From Phallusia mammillata (taxonomy: Eukaryota; Chordata; Ascidiacea; Phlebobranchia; Ascidiidae), in NCBI GenBank assembly GCA_003260075.1, contig QLIY01000040.1:16397-80396 (forward strand): a DNA stretch of 64,000 nucleotides. Direction: 5' to 3'. The translations under genes and the position numbers were made by a program. The notes beneath the pieces are model-generated. The model saw only the letters and a program-made list of their open reading frames with translations, did not search any database and was not told the origin of the DNA. Shown piece by piece: positions 1-10,547 of the stretch. The first letter of the stretch is position 1. Every line of letters begins with the position of its first letter.

Positions 1-1209
1 CTGCGATTATTGTCACAGAAAAAATTATATTTGCCAATAAAAAACAAATTTATTGCTTCACTGCCATTACCGATAAAACCGTCCGCAATCGGGCTGTGTT
101 ATAACACAGGTTCTAAAGATTCTAATCCCGCTCGATAAGAAACGTACTTTTTTGCGTAACACAGCCGATTTTAATCGGGGACTTCCAGACGGATCGGGTG
201 TTCTGGCGATTGTTTGTATTTTTTGTGATCTCGAGAGCAGGTTGGGGTTTCAATTTGCCACAGGGGACAGTTTATGAAAGCAATGTTAGATGAGTGGTGA
301 CGGACTACTTTAAAACATAACGGCAACCAGCTTTCCCTCAAACTTGTTTCGCTTTTACACCTACTATGGCCTAATAACGGTTCCCAAACTGCTAAGTGTT
401 TTTATCATTTAATTTGGTAAATCTAGTGTAACTCGGTAGAATGTGTCGGATTTTCTACTCCCGAGTAAGAACAAAAGGCGTTCGTTTGTGCATAATCGGA
501 ATATTACCTAGTCCTAGATAAACTTTCCTTAGCTGCGTTGGAGTTGTGCGAAATGGACCCTGAGTGTTGTATTTGCTGGAGCCTTAGCGCTTTTCACTTC
601 TTTCTATAAAGTCGTAAAACGTTGCGCAACCATTTTTTGAAGGAAAATTGTTTTGCTAATGTCGCGCACACAAAAAAAGAATTCTACTACAATTATACTT
701 ATTATGCGACCAGCGCAGTTTAGGCTATAAAATAACAGCGGATGTGATACTTGTGTTGTTCGCATCCGATTTTGCGCTACCTGATTTTTAATCGTGAGAC
801 ATGTAGGCAGAAGTGTGGCGTGTCAATAAATAAGGCAATAATGTCGCTTTAATGTTACGCTACTGAAAGGTAAAAAATTCCCCCCCCCCGATTTTTAATC
901 GTGAGACATGTAGGCAGAAGTGTGGCGTGTCAATAAAAAAGGCAATAATGTCGCTTTAATGTTACGCTACTGAAAGGTAAAAAATACTGTGGTGGATTGA
1001 TAAAACGAAGTTGTACTGTATTAGACTTACTGATTATCTTTTCAGGTAAATATATACCAACCAAAAAAAGTTGAAATAATCTCATATACAGCATAAATAG
1101 CCTACGTGGCTATGTGGTTTGTGATTTCTATAGATAATAATCGAGTGCAAAACGTACATTAAACAATTACCGTGATTTTTAACAGCACAGGACTACTAAT
1201 AAGTCGAAG
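1..1209. other. AT-rich flank without recognised gene
   Basis: No convincing exon is seen. The stretch holds the 783-985 tandem duplication (listed separately) and otherwise ordinary AT-rich sequence leading to the start of sulfotransferase copy 1. A weak acceptor-like site lies about 20 nt before the ATG at 1210. Confidence 0.5.
783..985 (+). repeat. Tandem duplication joined by C10
   Basis: Two 96-bp copies (783-878 and 890-985) are nearly identical and are separated by a run of ten C (880-889). This is the first of the short-tract junctions in the window. Confidence 0.9.
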
Positions 1210-4200
1210 ATGAGAGCTTGTGCCAAAAAGATCGTTTACCTGACGTTCTTAATTTTGACTGGTTGTCTTGCGCTGATGTCTCTTTACGACATAACCCTCA
1301 AATATGAGGTTATCCCTACTCTACGTGGCACAATTGTGTCCTTGGGACAGGCAGGAAACGCATATTTCCAGTCTAGTCCAACTGATACACAAAATAAAAC
1401 AGCAGCAGCCATTGCGTTAGCAGAAGAATTGTTTATGGAAAAAATGAAGAAACGAATGGAGGAGCGCACAGAAAAGATCCATGAGAGCTGCAAAAAATAC
1501 GGTGATTACGTAGTTTGTCTAAGTCGGTCAACGCTTTGTTGTTATAGTTCAAAGGTGGGCAGCCATTTTACATGCGCGGGCCAAAAAATAGTGATATTGC
1601 AGAGGCAACAAACTCATTTTGTTCCAGGTAAACATGTACTATACCAAGTAACTACAGTACATAGTTTCTCCACTCACTCACACAGTAAACTTCAACACAA
1701 TTGTATGACTCAGTTCCAAGGCAAGGCTACATACAGACAAAGCAAATTTGTCTTTGTAGCCAACGTAACAATGCCTATTCTTTGTAGTAAACTAATAATC
1801 AGCGATTAATTTAAAACTTCTTTGGCACATAAATCGGCGACTAATCAGAAAATTCGAATTTTAAATGCGGTCGCGGACCGTTCTAAAGTTTCTTGAGTTT
1901 CTTCCATAGGTTATTATACCCACCCTTGTTATAGTTTTTATATTATTTGCACCAGGGGTGGCCAACCTTCTACATAACATTCGCCAATTTTTTAACATAC
2001 TGTGTTGGATGCGCCATAAATGTCTCGTAACTCCACCTTATATGACTACTTCTTGTATATAGAGAGAAAGAGAAAGAAACAACTTTTGCATGAGAAGGAT
2101 AGTAATTAGAAATAAGAACTATTAAGTAAAAAATAACTCTGATAAACTATATATATATATAATTAATAGGGCTGTCTTACTTTATTTATTTATTAGTTTA
2201 TTAATTTGATTTCCATTATCAAAAGAAGGCAATGCGCCCTTTCTAATCATGCAATGCGCCACGTTTGGCGCATGCGCCATAGGTTGGCCACCACTGATTT
2301 ACACAAACATTATACATTCACAAGATTTACATAGTTTTTTCCGATTAACTTCAGTTGCCATACAGTCCGTGTTTAAGTGTTAAACTTCGCAAATCTCGTT
2401 TGATAAGTTTTTAGTATTTGTTGGAAGATTTACAGCAAGACACCAGTCATCTACAGGAGCGAATGCTTGTGGATGAACAGTATAATGTGGTTCATTGTAA
2501 CATAGGAAAAACAGGGACAACCCGATGGAAACAAATGTTTTGGCAGCTGGAAGGACGCGATCCCAAGGAGGTGAAGATATTTTTAAAGTATTTATTAAAG
2601 CTTTAGTGTTTTTCAAAGTATTGCTCTTTATTAAAATATTGTTCATACCATTAGCGCAGCCAGGGGGTAAAGGTCCATGCCCCACCCCCAAACAATAACT
2701 GCAATTGTACGCGTGTTTCCCAATAACTGCAATTGTACGCGTGTTTCCCATAACTCGGCGCTTTAAACCAACTTGTGTAAAACCATAACATTTCGGCTTT
2801 TTGCTCAATCTTGTTGTGCCATACCCCAATGGTCAACATATCTCTCAATGATTTGTGTTTAAGATAGTGTAATTTGTGCTTAAGGCCGCTTTTTACGCAC
2901 TGTTATATTGTTAAAAACGAGTCAAAACACAACTAAGTTAAATACGAAACTGCAGAACTCAAAGCACATTGTGTCTCTTTTATTAACCGCTATCGGCATT
3001 GTCCATTTTCTAACACATCTTTTTTAAAGTCAAACAAGGTTTTGTCACTTCTCACCCATTGCAGTTCCGCGTTCAAAGATACGAGCAAACCACAATTGGA
3101 CAAACAGAAACAGACAACTTTCTTCTTAATCCCGACTGGTTGCAGAGCATTGTTGTTCGTGAACCCTTCGAAAGATTAGTTTCGGCTTTTCGTCAAAAAC
3201 TGAAAGCACCATCGCCCGAGTTTCCAAAACTGTCCCGGACGATTCGCGCCAAATACGGCACTTCAACAGGTTGGTATTCTTTTCTTCACGGGGTTTCGAA
3301 CCCATGATGCTCCCGGGGACGAATCCCGATTAAGGTTTTTTATGTCTGTATGTCGGTCGTGCTCGCTAGATCATTTAGACACGTGCTTGTCCTTTGCACA
3401 ATTGCTTATAATTTCGCCTGTAACTTTCTAGCGCACCCTAGCGGAAACAAATATAAACGTGTTCTCACCTTGAACAATCTTTAAACAGATGGAAAGTTTG
3501 CTACTTTCAGTGACTTTGTTCGCTACCTCATTGAAGCAGCACCTGAATCTGTTCAAAGCGACAACGGGCATTGGAGCAGATACAGTTTCGCGTGCACACC
3601 GTGTTCCGTCGACTACGACTTCATCGGGCATCTGGAAACAATCGATGAAGATGCCAGGTGACTGTAAACTTGTGATATACAAAGTGTTTTATTTGCAAGA
3701 ATGTAGACCAGACTTGTTGATCTGCGGTCTCAATCGTTTTCAATGTAACAAGCAATTCCAAGCACACTGCGTAGAACCCTTTAGAACCCTTTAGCGATCA
3801 CCTGAGACCTTAGATATTTTTGCACATAAAATAAACTTTTTGAACCTTTAAACGTTTAAGCTGCAGACAACGCTTACTGTTTCGAGCAAAAGGTCTCACC
3901 AGTCCAGCTGATGCCAAGAGATTGGCCATGTAAACTTTTGCTTTCGGCTTTAGACGTTTGTTGGTTGGCCTTTTTATTCTCTTTCGGCAAATCTGGAATC
4001 CCTACTTTAAACTAACCCCATTTAAAAATAGCTTAGTGGTTTTACGTTTGGAGGTCGTGAACTTAGGCCTGGAAGCATAGCTCTGGATCCTAATTTTAAC
4101 CCAGGCAACTTTACGGACTGGCACGAATAAAAACCTGCCACAAACGTCTTTGTAAATTTTCCATTATTACGTCACTCAGATACTTCCTGAAGTTAATAGG

Positions 4201-4833
4201 GGCACCTGAAAACATCAAGCTCGGTCCCCCAAGCCTCAAACCAATCGACACACTGAACTCACTGGAGTATTACACTAACGTGAGACCACGTGAAAACGTC
4301 CCCCCCCCCCCGAATACGACTTTATCGGGCATCTGGAAACAATCGACGAAGACGCCAGGTGACTGTTGTTAACTTGTGATCTGCAAAGTTTTTTGTGTTT
4401 TATTTGCAAGGATGTACCCCAGACTTGCTGATCTGCCGCCTTAATCGGTTTCAATGTAATAAATAAATCAGTTTCAATGTAATAACAGCACCCTTTAGCG
4501 ATCGACTGAGACTTAGATATTTTTGTACATGAAATAACTTGATTGAACCAGACAAGCTGGTGACAAGAGATTGGTCGTGTAAGCTTTTTACTTTAAACGT
4601 TTGATTTTCAACCTTTTTGTTTTCTGTCAGCAAATCTGGAGTCCCTAATTCAAACTAAGCCCCTTTAAAAATACCTTAGTGGTTTTACGTTTGGAGGTCG
4701 TGGTCTTCGGGCCTGGAAGCATAGCTCTTTGTCCTAATTTAAATTCATGTAACTTTACGGACCGCAAAGCACGAACAAAATCCTGACACTTATGTATTTG
4801 CCCCCCCCCCACGGCAACAAATCGTGGCAGTGA
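1210..4833 (+). CDS. HNK-1-type carbohydrate sulfotransferase, copy 1 (last exon broken)
   Basis: Type II Golgi membrane enzyme expected to move sulfate from PAPS to a glycan sugar. Exons read by phase: 1210-1501, 2428-2570, 3065-3269, 3489-3657, 4180-4299 and a tail at about 4811-4833. Exons 2-4 are 143, 205 and 169 nt, exactly the sizes of the matching exons in copy 2 at 13192-17179. An N-terminal hydrophobic anchor follows MRACAKK. The PAPS 5'-phosphosulfate site reads GKTGTTRWK and the 3'-phosphate site VREPFERLVSAFR; the later CTPC..DYDFIG block is also present. The stem, which takes two exons in copy 2, is one exon here. The last exon is cut by C12 at 4300, followed by a diverged copy of upstream intron and exon sequence and C10 at 4801; codons for GNKSWQ and a stop follow. 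As assembled, the C-terminal part is incomplete. Confidence 0.85.
1953..2296. mobile_element. Non-autonomous hAT-type element (MITE)
   Basis: The 344-bp element starts CAGGGGTGGCCAACCT, and its other end read in reverse gives CAGTGGTGGCCAACCT, one mismatch in 16. It is flanked by an 8-bp target duplication, ATTTGCAC (1945-1952) and ATTTACAC (2297-2304), one mismatch. No transposase ORF is inside; the interior holds AG-rich and TA-rich simple sequence. It lies in intron 1 of sulfotransferase copy 1. Confidence 0.88.
3281..3331 (-). mobile_element. tRNA-derived SINE tail, copy 1
   Basis: Read on the minus strand this short block carries a tRNA T-loop-like GGGTTCGAA box followed by an A-rich end. 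The same block recurs at 6459-6506 and 12832-12886. Only the 3' part of a SINE is visible. Confidence 0.6.
3612..4800 (+). repeat. Diverged direct duplication around C12 (4300-4311)
   Basis: Sequence from about 3612 to 4140 (end of exon 4 and the next intron of sulfotransferase copy 1) is repeated in diverged form at 4312-4800, just after C12. The second copy ends at C10 (4801-4810). Divergence is clearly higher than in the other pairs, with many substitutions and small indels. Confidence 0.8.
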
Positions 4834-5121
4834 ACAAAATGTCTTGTATTAATTGATTAATATGTAACTTATCTAATGGTTTCGTCTATTCGTCTATGTA
4901 GATTTTGTTAATGCAGAAAAGACGTATGACATATATATGTTATTTGCCATTTGCGCATTATTGCCATTGTGAAATGATACAAAACAGGATAAGAATTTTT
5001 CCAATGAAAGCTTTTTATTTGAATTTATCGTTCATTATTTAATCAGTTTTTAAAACAACATCCTTTCTCATCGCCTTGTAGCATTAATTGGCAGTGTACT
5101 TTATGTCAATCACGTCTTAAA

Positions 5122-5485
5122 AAACAATTCGGAAAAAACAAATACAATATGTTTGCACATAATGGAACAATAATCAGTGGATTAGTTTCCTTCTTGTTAA
5201 CCACTATCACGAATGCCAGGAACAGCTTTACAAAAATTTGCCTCAAAAAATTTGTCTTGCAAGGAGCATTTGGTTGAAGGCAAAATGCGATTAATCCCCC
5301 CCCCCCAAACAATTCGGAAAAAACAAATACAATATGTTTGCACATAATGGAACAGTAATCAGTGGATTAGTTTCCTTCTTGTTAACGACACTATCACGAA
5401 TGCCAGGGACAGCTTTACAAAAAATTGCCTCTCAAATCAGCGCGTCTTGCAAGGAGCAATTGGTTGAAGGCAAAATGCGATTAAT
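5122..5485 (+). repeat. Tandem duplication joined by C11
   Basis: Copies at 5122-5295 and 5307-5485 flank a run of eleven C (5296-5306). They differ by several substitutions and small indels. Confidence 0.88.
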
Positions 5486-5684
5486 TGCTGCGTTTGTTTT
5501 GTGAACGGTGAGGTTTGGACGTTGCCCCCTGTGCAACAGTTAAATGTTATTGGATTACGGATGAAGCAGTGTTTAAATAAGCATTAGTGCAAATTTAATG
5601 ATCGTTTGTGTAACTTAAGTATATGCTTGCTGGATATATGATTGAAATGTCAGGTTAAACACGATTCATAACTAACCAGAGTTA

Positions 5685-5685
<1 letters not shown>

Positions 5686-5766
<81 letters not shown>
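5686..5766 (+). repeat. Long C tract (81 nt)
   Basis: An uninterrupted run of C. No direct duplication abuts it, but the 170-bp segment just after it is repeated at 6007-6180 beyond a short C10 tract. Confidence 0.95.
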
Positions 5767-6180
5767 AGCAGCTTGTCCTTAAACGAGTAAATGTGTTAAT
5801 TTAAACTGGGTATCCTCACTCCAGCAAACAGGTCTTAGGAGGTTTCATCGCACATGGAGTTAGCATTGTCCAGTTCGCAAGCTCTTTGTTACAATGCAAC
5901 GGCGCATGCGACCCTTGCAGAGAAAATTTTTGTGGAAAACCCCCCCCCCATTTACCGTGACTGCAAACTGATAACTTAGGATAGTATGATTCTTATCTCT
6001 ACATCCAGCAGCTTGTCCTTAAACGAGTAAATGTGTTAATTTAAACTGGGTACCCTCACTCCAGCAAACAGGTATTTATCTCAGGAGGTTTCATCGCACA
6101 CGGAGTTAGCCTTTTCAGTTCGCAAGCTCTTTGTTACCATGCAACGGCTTATGCGACCCTTGCAGAGAAAATTTTTGTGG
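5767..6180 (+). repeat. Duplicated segment with C10 between copies
   Basis: Copy A (5767-5939) and copy B (6007-6180) are separated by C10 (5940-5949) and 57 bp of other sequence. Both contain the stem exon of sulfotransferase copy 3. Copy A has a net 1-nt indel relative to copy B inside the exon, which would shift its frame. Confidence 0.85.
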
Positions 6181-6243
6181 AAAGAAGAAGGAAAAGAATG
6201 GATGAGCGCAAGGTACTTATCCGTGACGCTTGCAAATGGTTTG
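6085..6243 (+). pseudogene. Orphan stem exon of a third sulfotransferase
   Basis: An acceptor (TTATCTCAG) opens an exon in phase 1, and a donor after codons for CKWFG closes it in phase 1, the same phases as exon 2 of the complete gene at 13192. The encoded block, with EKIFVERRRKRMDERK and DACKWFG, is clearly paralogous to the EEIFMEKMKQRQEERK stem of that gene. No catalytic exons with the PAPS-binding sites follow before 13 kb, so this is a gene fragment, or a gene whose rest was lost at the C-tract junctions. A part copy starts at 6507. Confidence 0.65.
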
Positions 6244-6753
6244 GTAGGAAAAAAATGAATAAACCGCAAACCTGTAGTTCAGCCGTAGTGTGTTTGTACA
6301 TTGCATGCAAGCTTGTCAGAATAAGATGGAAAGAGTACAGATTAATATAACTTTTTTGGCTCTTTAAATAAAGGTTTATAAAATTATGACAATAAAGGAG
6401 AGCAATTCAGCAATACGATAAACAAAAATTGCTGAATCAGCAAATTGCCCCCCCCCCCGGATTCGTCCCCGGGAGTGTCCTGGGTTTGAACCCCGTGAAA
6501 AAAAAAATGGATGAGCGCAAGGCACTTATCTGTGACACTTGCAAATGGTTTGGTAGGGAAAAAAATGAATAAACCACAAACCTGTAGTTCAGTCGTAGTA
6601 TGTCTTGTATATTGCATGCAAGTCAGAATAGGTGGAAAGAGTACAGATTAATATAACTTTTTTGGCTTTTTAAATAAAGGTTTATAAAATTATGACAATA
6701 AAGGTGAGCAATTCGGCAATACGATAAACAGTAATTGCTGAATCAGCAAATTG
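6198..6753 (+). repeat. Duplication with C11 between copies, includes stem-exon end
   Basis: Copy 1 (6198-6447) and copy 2 (6507-6753) both begin with the ATGGATGAGCGC part of the copy 3 stem exon and run into the following intron. C11 (6448-6458) and a SINE tail lie between them. Confidence 0.87.
6459..6506 (+). mobile_element. tRNA-derived SINE tail, copy 2
   Basis: A block with GGGTTTGAACCCC (T-loop-like B box) and an A10 tail lies between a C11 tract and the second copy of a duplicated exon end. It matches 3281-3331 (reverse) and 12832-12886. Confidence 0.6.
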
Positions 6754-6887
6754 TTGCAAGTAGCTGACTCTGCAATTATTGCCATTGCAAACACATATGC
6801 TCCGCTGCGCCACCTACCGGAAATTCCCAAACCCCTGGTGTGAGTTCCTGTGTTGGTATCTCTACCGAGGTCCACATCGAAGGCTTT

Positions 6888-6888
<1 letters not shown>

Positions 6889-6962
<74 letters not shown>
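6889..6962 (+). repeat. Long C tract (74 nt)
   Basis: Pure C run. The segment right after it (6963-7202) is repeated at 7295-7560. Confidence 0.95.
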
Positions 6963-7560
6963 TGAAACCTGATATTTCAACTGTACACGGTAGGCGAAAG
7001 TGTAGCAAGATGGTGGTCCAGCCCTCTATGACTGAAGTACCCAATCACTAAGGGGTGTATAGAAGTTTACTAATAAAATCTAGGTGTGAGAGTTGTAGGA
7101 ATAAGCCTGGGTGTTGCAGTGTGTATGATTACAGAAGCACTTTATCTTGAAGATGTAACTATATATTTGTGTTTTAGCTTAACTTTATTATTTACCTTAC
7201 TTCCCCCCCCCCCTGTGTACGGCGTTTCCAAACCCGGGCTCAGAAGCCAGTTACGAAAGTGTTGGACATGTAACCTTTCTATCCCCCCCCCCCCTGAAAC
7301 CTGATATTTCAACTGTACACGGTAGGCGAAAGTGTAGCAAGACGGTTGTCCAGTCCTCTATGACTGAAGTACCCAAGCACCAAGGGGTGTATCGAAGTTT
7401 ACTAATAAAATATATGTGCGAGAGTTGTGGGGATTTGCCTCGAAGAGTTGAAGTTGATGTATGATCACAGAAGCACTTCAATATTGTTATCTTGAAGATG
7501 TGACTATATATTTGTGTTTTTAGCTTAACTTTATTATTTACCTTACTTTATTATTTAATG
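6963..7560 (+). repeat. Duplication X-C11-Z-C12-X'
   Basis: Segment X (6963-7202) and its copy X' (7295-7560) enclose a 69-bp segment Z (7214-7282) bounded by C11 (7203-7213) and C12 (7283-7294). Z itself is a near copy of 8313-8380, about 1 kb downstream. Confidence 0.87.
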
Positions 7561-7630
7561 TTTCTTAAAGACCAACCAACGGCGGGTATTTATCAGTCTA
7601 AGGTGCAGCATCAGTTTTGAGCACTGGTTT

Positions 7631-7888
7631 AGTCAAGCAGAAGCTGGGGTGCGCAAAATGCGGTCTTGAAATGAAAAAACTCATGCCAGACATCTGCAAC
7701 TGGTTTAAACAGCCATTATTTGTACAAAACTAACAGGATTGTGATATCACAGGCCCCCCCCCCTAGTCAAACAGAAGCTGGGGTGCGCAAAATGCGGCCT
7801 TGAAATGAAAAAACTCATGCCAGACATCTGAAACTGGTTTGAATAGACATTATTTGTCTGAAACTAACAGGATTGTGATATTACAGGG
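7631..7888 (+). repeat. Tandem duplication joined by C10
   Basis: Copies at about 7631-7753 and 7764-7888 flank C10 (7754-7763), with a few substitutions between them. Confidence 0.87.
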
Positions 7889-9772
7889 CTAGTCGAAAAA
7901 TATTAATTTCATCTGGACAGATAAGACAACCTTTGGCTGCATACACAATAGCTAAGCTGAAAAGAAATATAACATTATCATAAAATAGATGCGCGGGCAA
8001 TTGAAGTGGGTATGTAAGATACCCCATGTTTTAAACATACAAACAATACGGTAAATTTTAAACCAAGCAGTGTTTTAATGTATTGAAATCTTTAGCTTAG
8101 CAAAGAGAGAAACGCCTTTGCTAAAAAAACGAGAAGGAAAAAGAGACCTTTACATTGCACTGAGAAGCAATCAGAGTAAAGTGAAATTAAATTGGTTTCT
8201 TGTATAGAATAGAGCACGAGGTGTACTTTTTTATCAGTCACCGTTGAAACACAGCAATGTATAGGATCGCGTTGAATCGACTTGTCAGAATTCTATTTAA
8301 TCACAGGAAATGTGTGTACGGCGTTTCCAAACCCGGGCTCAGAAGCCAGTTACGAAAGTGATGGACAACCTTTCTATCTGCATTGCTTTTGCTGTCAGCA
8401 CATCGTATTATCTAACCAATTTATAACAGCGCCAACTGGCGATGGTATCAAGCGAAACCAACCAAATATGCTGACAAGGTGAAAAGAAAAGGCTGTAACT
8501 TCTTAACTTTGTTTGTTTAGTTTTAAGTTGCCGACTTTCAAACAGAAAAAGATAAATTGTTTTGTTAGTATGTAACAGTGATGTGAAATCTTCTTATGAT
8601 GCACAACAGTTTTCGAAGTGATTTGTCGGTGTGAGGTGTCTTTATTAAAACATGGGTTGTCAGTTATATAAGCTATAGAAGATTCGTGAAGAGTGACGAT
8701 TAAAACAGAACATCGTGTTTAAGCCTTTTCTTTTCAACAAACTGGAGTGCCGTAAAATGGCCGCACTATAACCAATATGGCCTATACTAACAAAAGTTGC
8801 GCAAACCAAACAAACAGAATTATTCAATGTAGAAGCATCGAATACTACCTATTTGATGCGACTTATAGGTCGAAATAGTGTGCACTATCTGTAGCTTACG
8901 TATCATTTAATGACTTGCCTTTGTTTGAACAATTCTGGTCCTGTGGGTCACGAAACTTTTGATTGCGAAGATTTTGTTTGACCCTAATCTGTAGATGAAA
9001 AAGTCACAAGTAAAATGATTAGGAAAGGAAATCGTGAGCTGGACATGAGATCTCATTCACGGATATTACAAAATGTAAGACCTTTGTTGTATTTCTTGCT
9101 GAAGTATGCAGAATAATAAGTTTAAGCTTCTTACTTGTTTAGTATTTAGAACTCTTACATTCGAAGCGCTAGTTGTGTTGTTTCTGCCATACTTCGCACT
9201 GAAACTGTAATTTGGAAATTGAAACGTTTAGCGAGCAAATATATCTGTTTTAAGTTGCATTTAAGTTGCAAAACATTTAAGTTGCCTGCATTTACATCTG
9301 AATAGAATAGCAGTGACTGGTCAGTGGTTCTCCGAGTCTCGTGTCTTTTGTGCAAAACAGGCACCAGTTAACCTTCCCTCACTGAAAACAGATTGAAGCC
9401 AGGCAGTAGACACTCACTACAATTTGTCGAAACGGTCCAAGATAAACCTAAGGAGCGACAGTTATATACGATTCTCTATTGTGTTTGTTAAGCAATCTAT
9501 TGTTTTGTGCGATATGAAAAAAGTCAGGAAAGGTAAGGTTTTCGCTGAGCTTAGGATACATAATATATGCTCCGCACATAAATTGGTTTTCATACCAATT
9601 AATAATTATTAAGTGGCTGTCGTCAGACATTATTGAATTGTGTATGTAGGACAGAAGAATCGTCGAAATGGAGGTACTCTGATAAAAATAACAACTTACG
9701 TGAATAGGTTCAATACTTCGACCAGTCGCCAGAAATTGTCGCCTTCGCCGTCGAGTTTGTTCAAAACAACCT

Positions 9773-9790
9773 TTTTTTTTTTTTTTTTTT
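9773..9790 (+). repeat. T homopolymer
   Basis: About 18 T, with the short word CAAAACAACC repeated on both sides. It is one of the few long A/T homopolymers and lacks the large flanking duplications seen at C/G tracts. Confidence 0.7.
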
Positions 9791-10537
9791 CAAAACAACC
9801 TTTTGTCAGACACACATGCGGTGATGTGGACCGTATCGGTAACATGGCGAGGCCAGGGAAGGCGGAAATAAATGCTGGTATAGAACTCTAGAGATAGAGG
9901 TTATGTAACCGTAACGCGTTTGTAGACCGTATTTTGTTCAAATGGCTACTCTGTTAAATGGTCATAAATAGGTACAGTATTTGTAAATGGTGTGATTGTA
10001 GCAATGTTTTATGATATGTTTTTGTGGTGGTTTAGCCTTGAATGTTACGGCACAGGTCGCGAGTAGATGTGCTTAGGTAGTTTACTTCAAGACTTTGATA
10101 TTGTGACTCCTTATAGCAGAATTTAAGTGATGGATTTGATTAATTTTTCTAGTTTTGTAAAGTAGATAGTTTCCGCCGTATAACATTTTGTGTTTTCCTA
10201 AGCAAAAACTGAGCGTTATTGCTTCAACCCATTGGATCCCTGATGTGTTGAATTGAAGTCACCAACTACCTTAGTTCAAAATAATTAAACGAAAAATGGT
10301 TTAACGGACTTAATGAACAGGCAGCTCGACTGAGCACTTAACGCAGTCAGGCGTTTCCCCTCTTATCGGGGATTAAAATAAAATGAAATAAACTGTTTGT
10401 TGTGACTTTTTTACCAATATACAACCACACGATAACCCACCTATTATCTACTGTCAAAACTGATAAAAAATAAATAAAATAACTTAAAAAAAGTGTTTAA
10501 GCTTCATTCAACTAGTTTTTTTGGGGAAAGGGTGAAC

Positions 10538-10547
10538 TATATAAAAG
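10538..10547 (+). promoter_or_regulatory. TATA-like core promoter candidate
   Basis: TATATAAAAG stands in a less AT-biased stretch. It lies 2.65 kb upstream of sulfotransferase copy 2, and no nearer gene is seen. Motif only; it may be a chance match. Confidence 0.2.

Noticed and set aside
1502..1809. Continuation of the first sulfotransferase frame past 1501
   Set aside because: Codon 98 falls on a GT donor in the same phase as the paralogue; the tail resembles a dispersed repeat (28475-28600), not the protein family.
8282..8482. 66-codon ORF with several cysteines
   Set aside because: Part is copied at 7214-7282 among junction repeats, and no splice partner or known domain was found.
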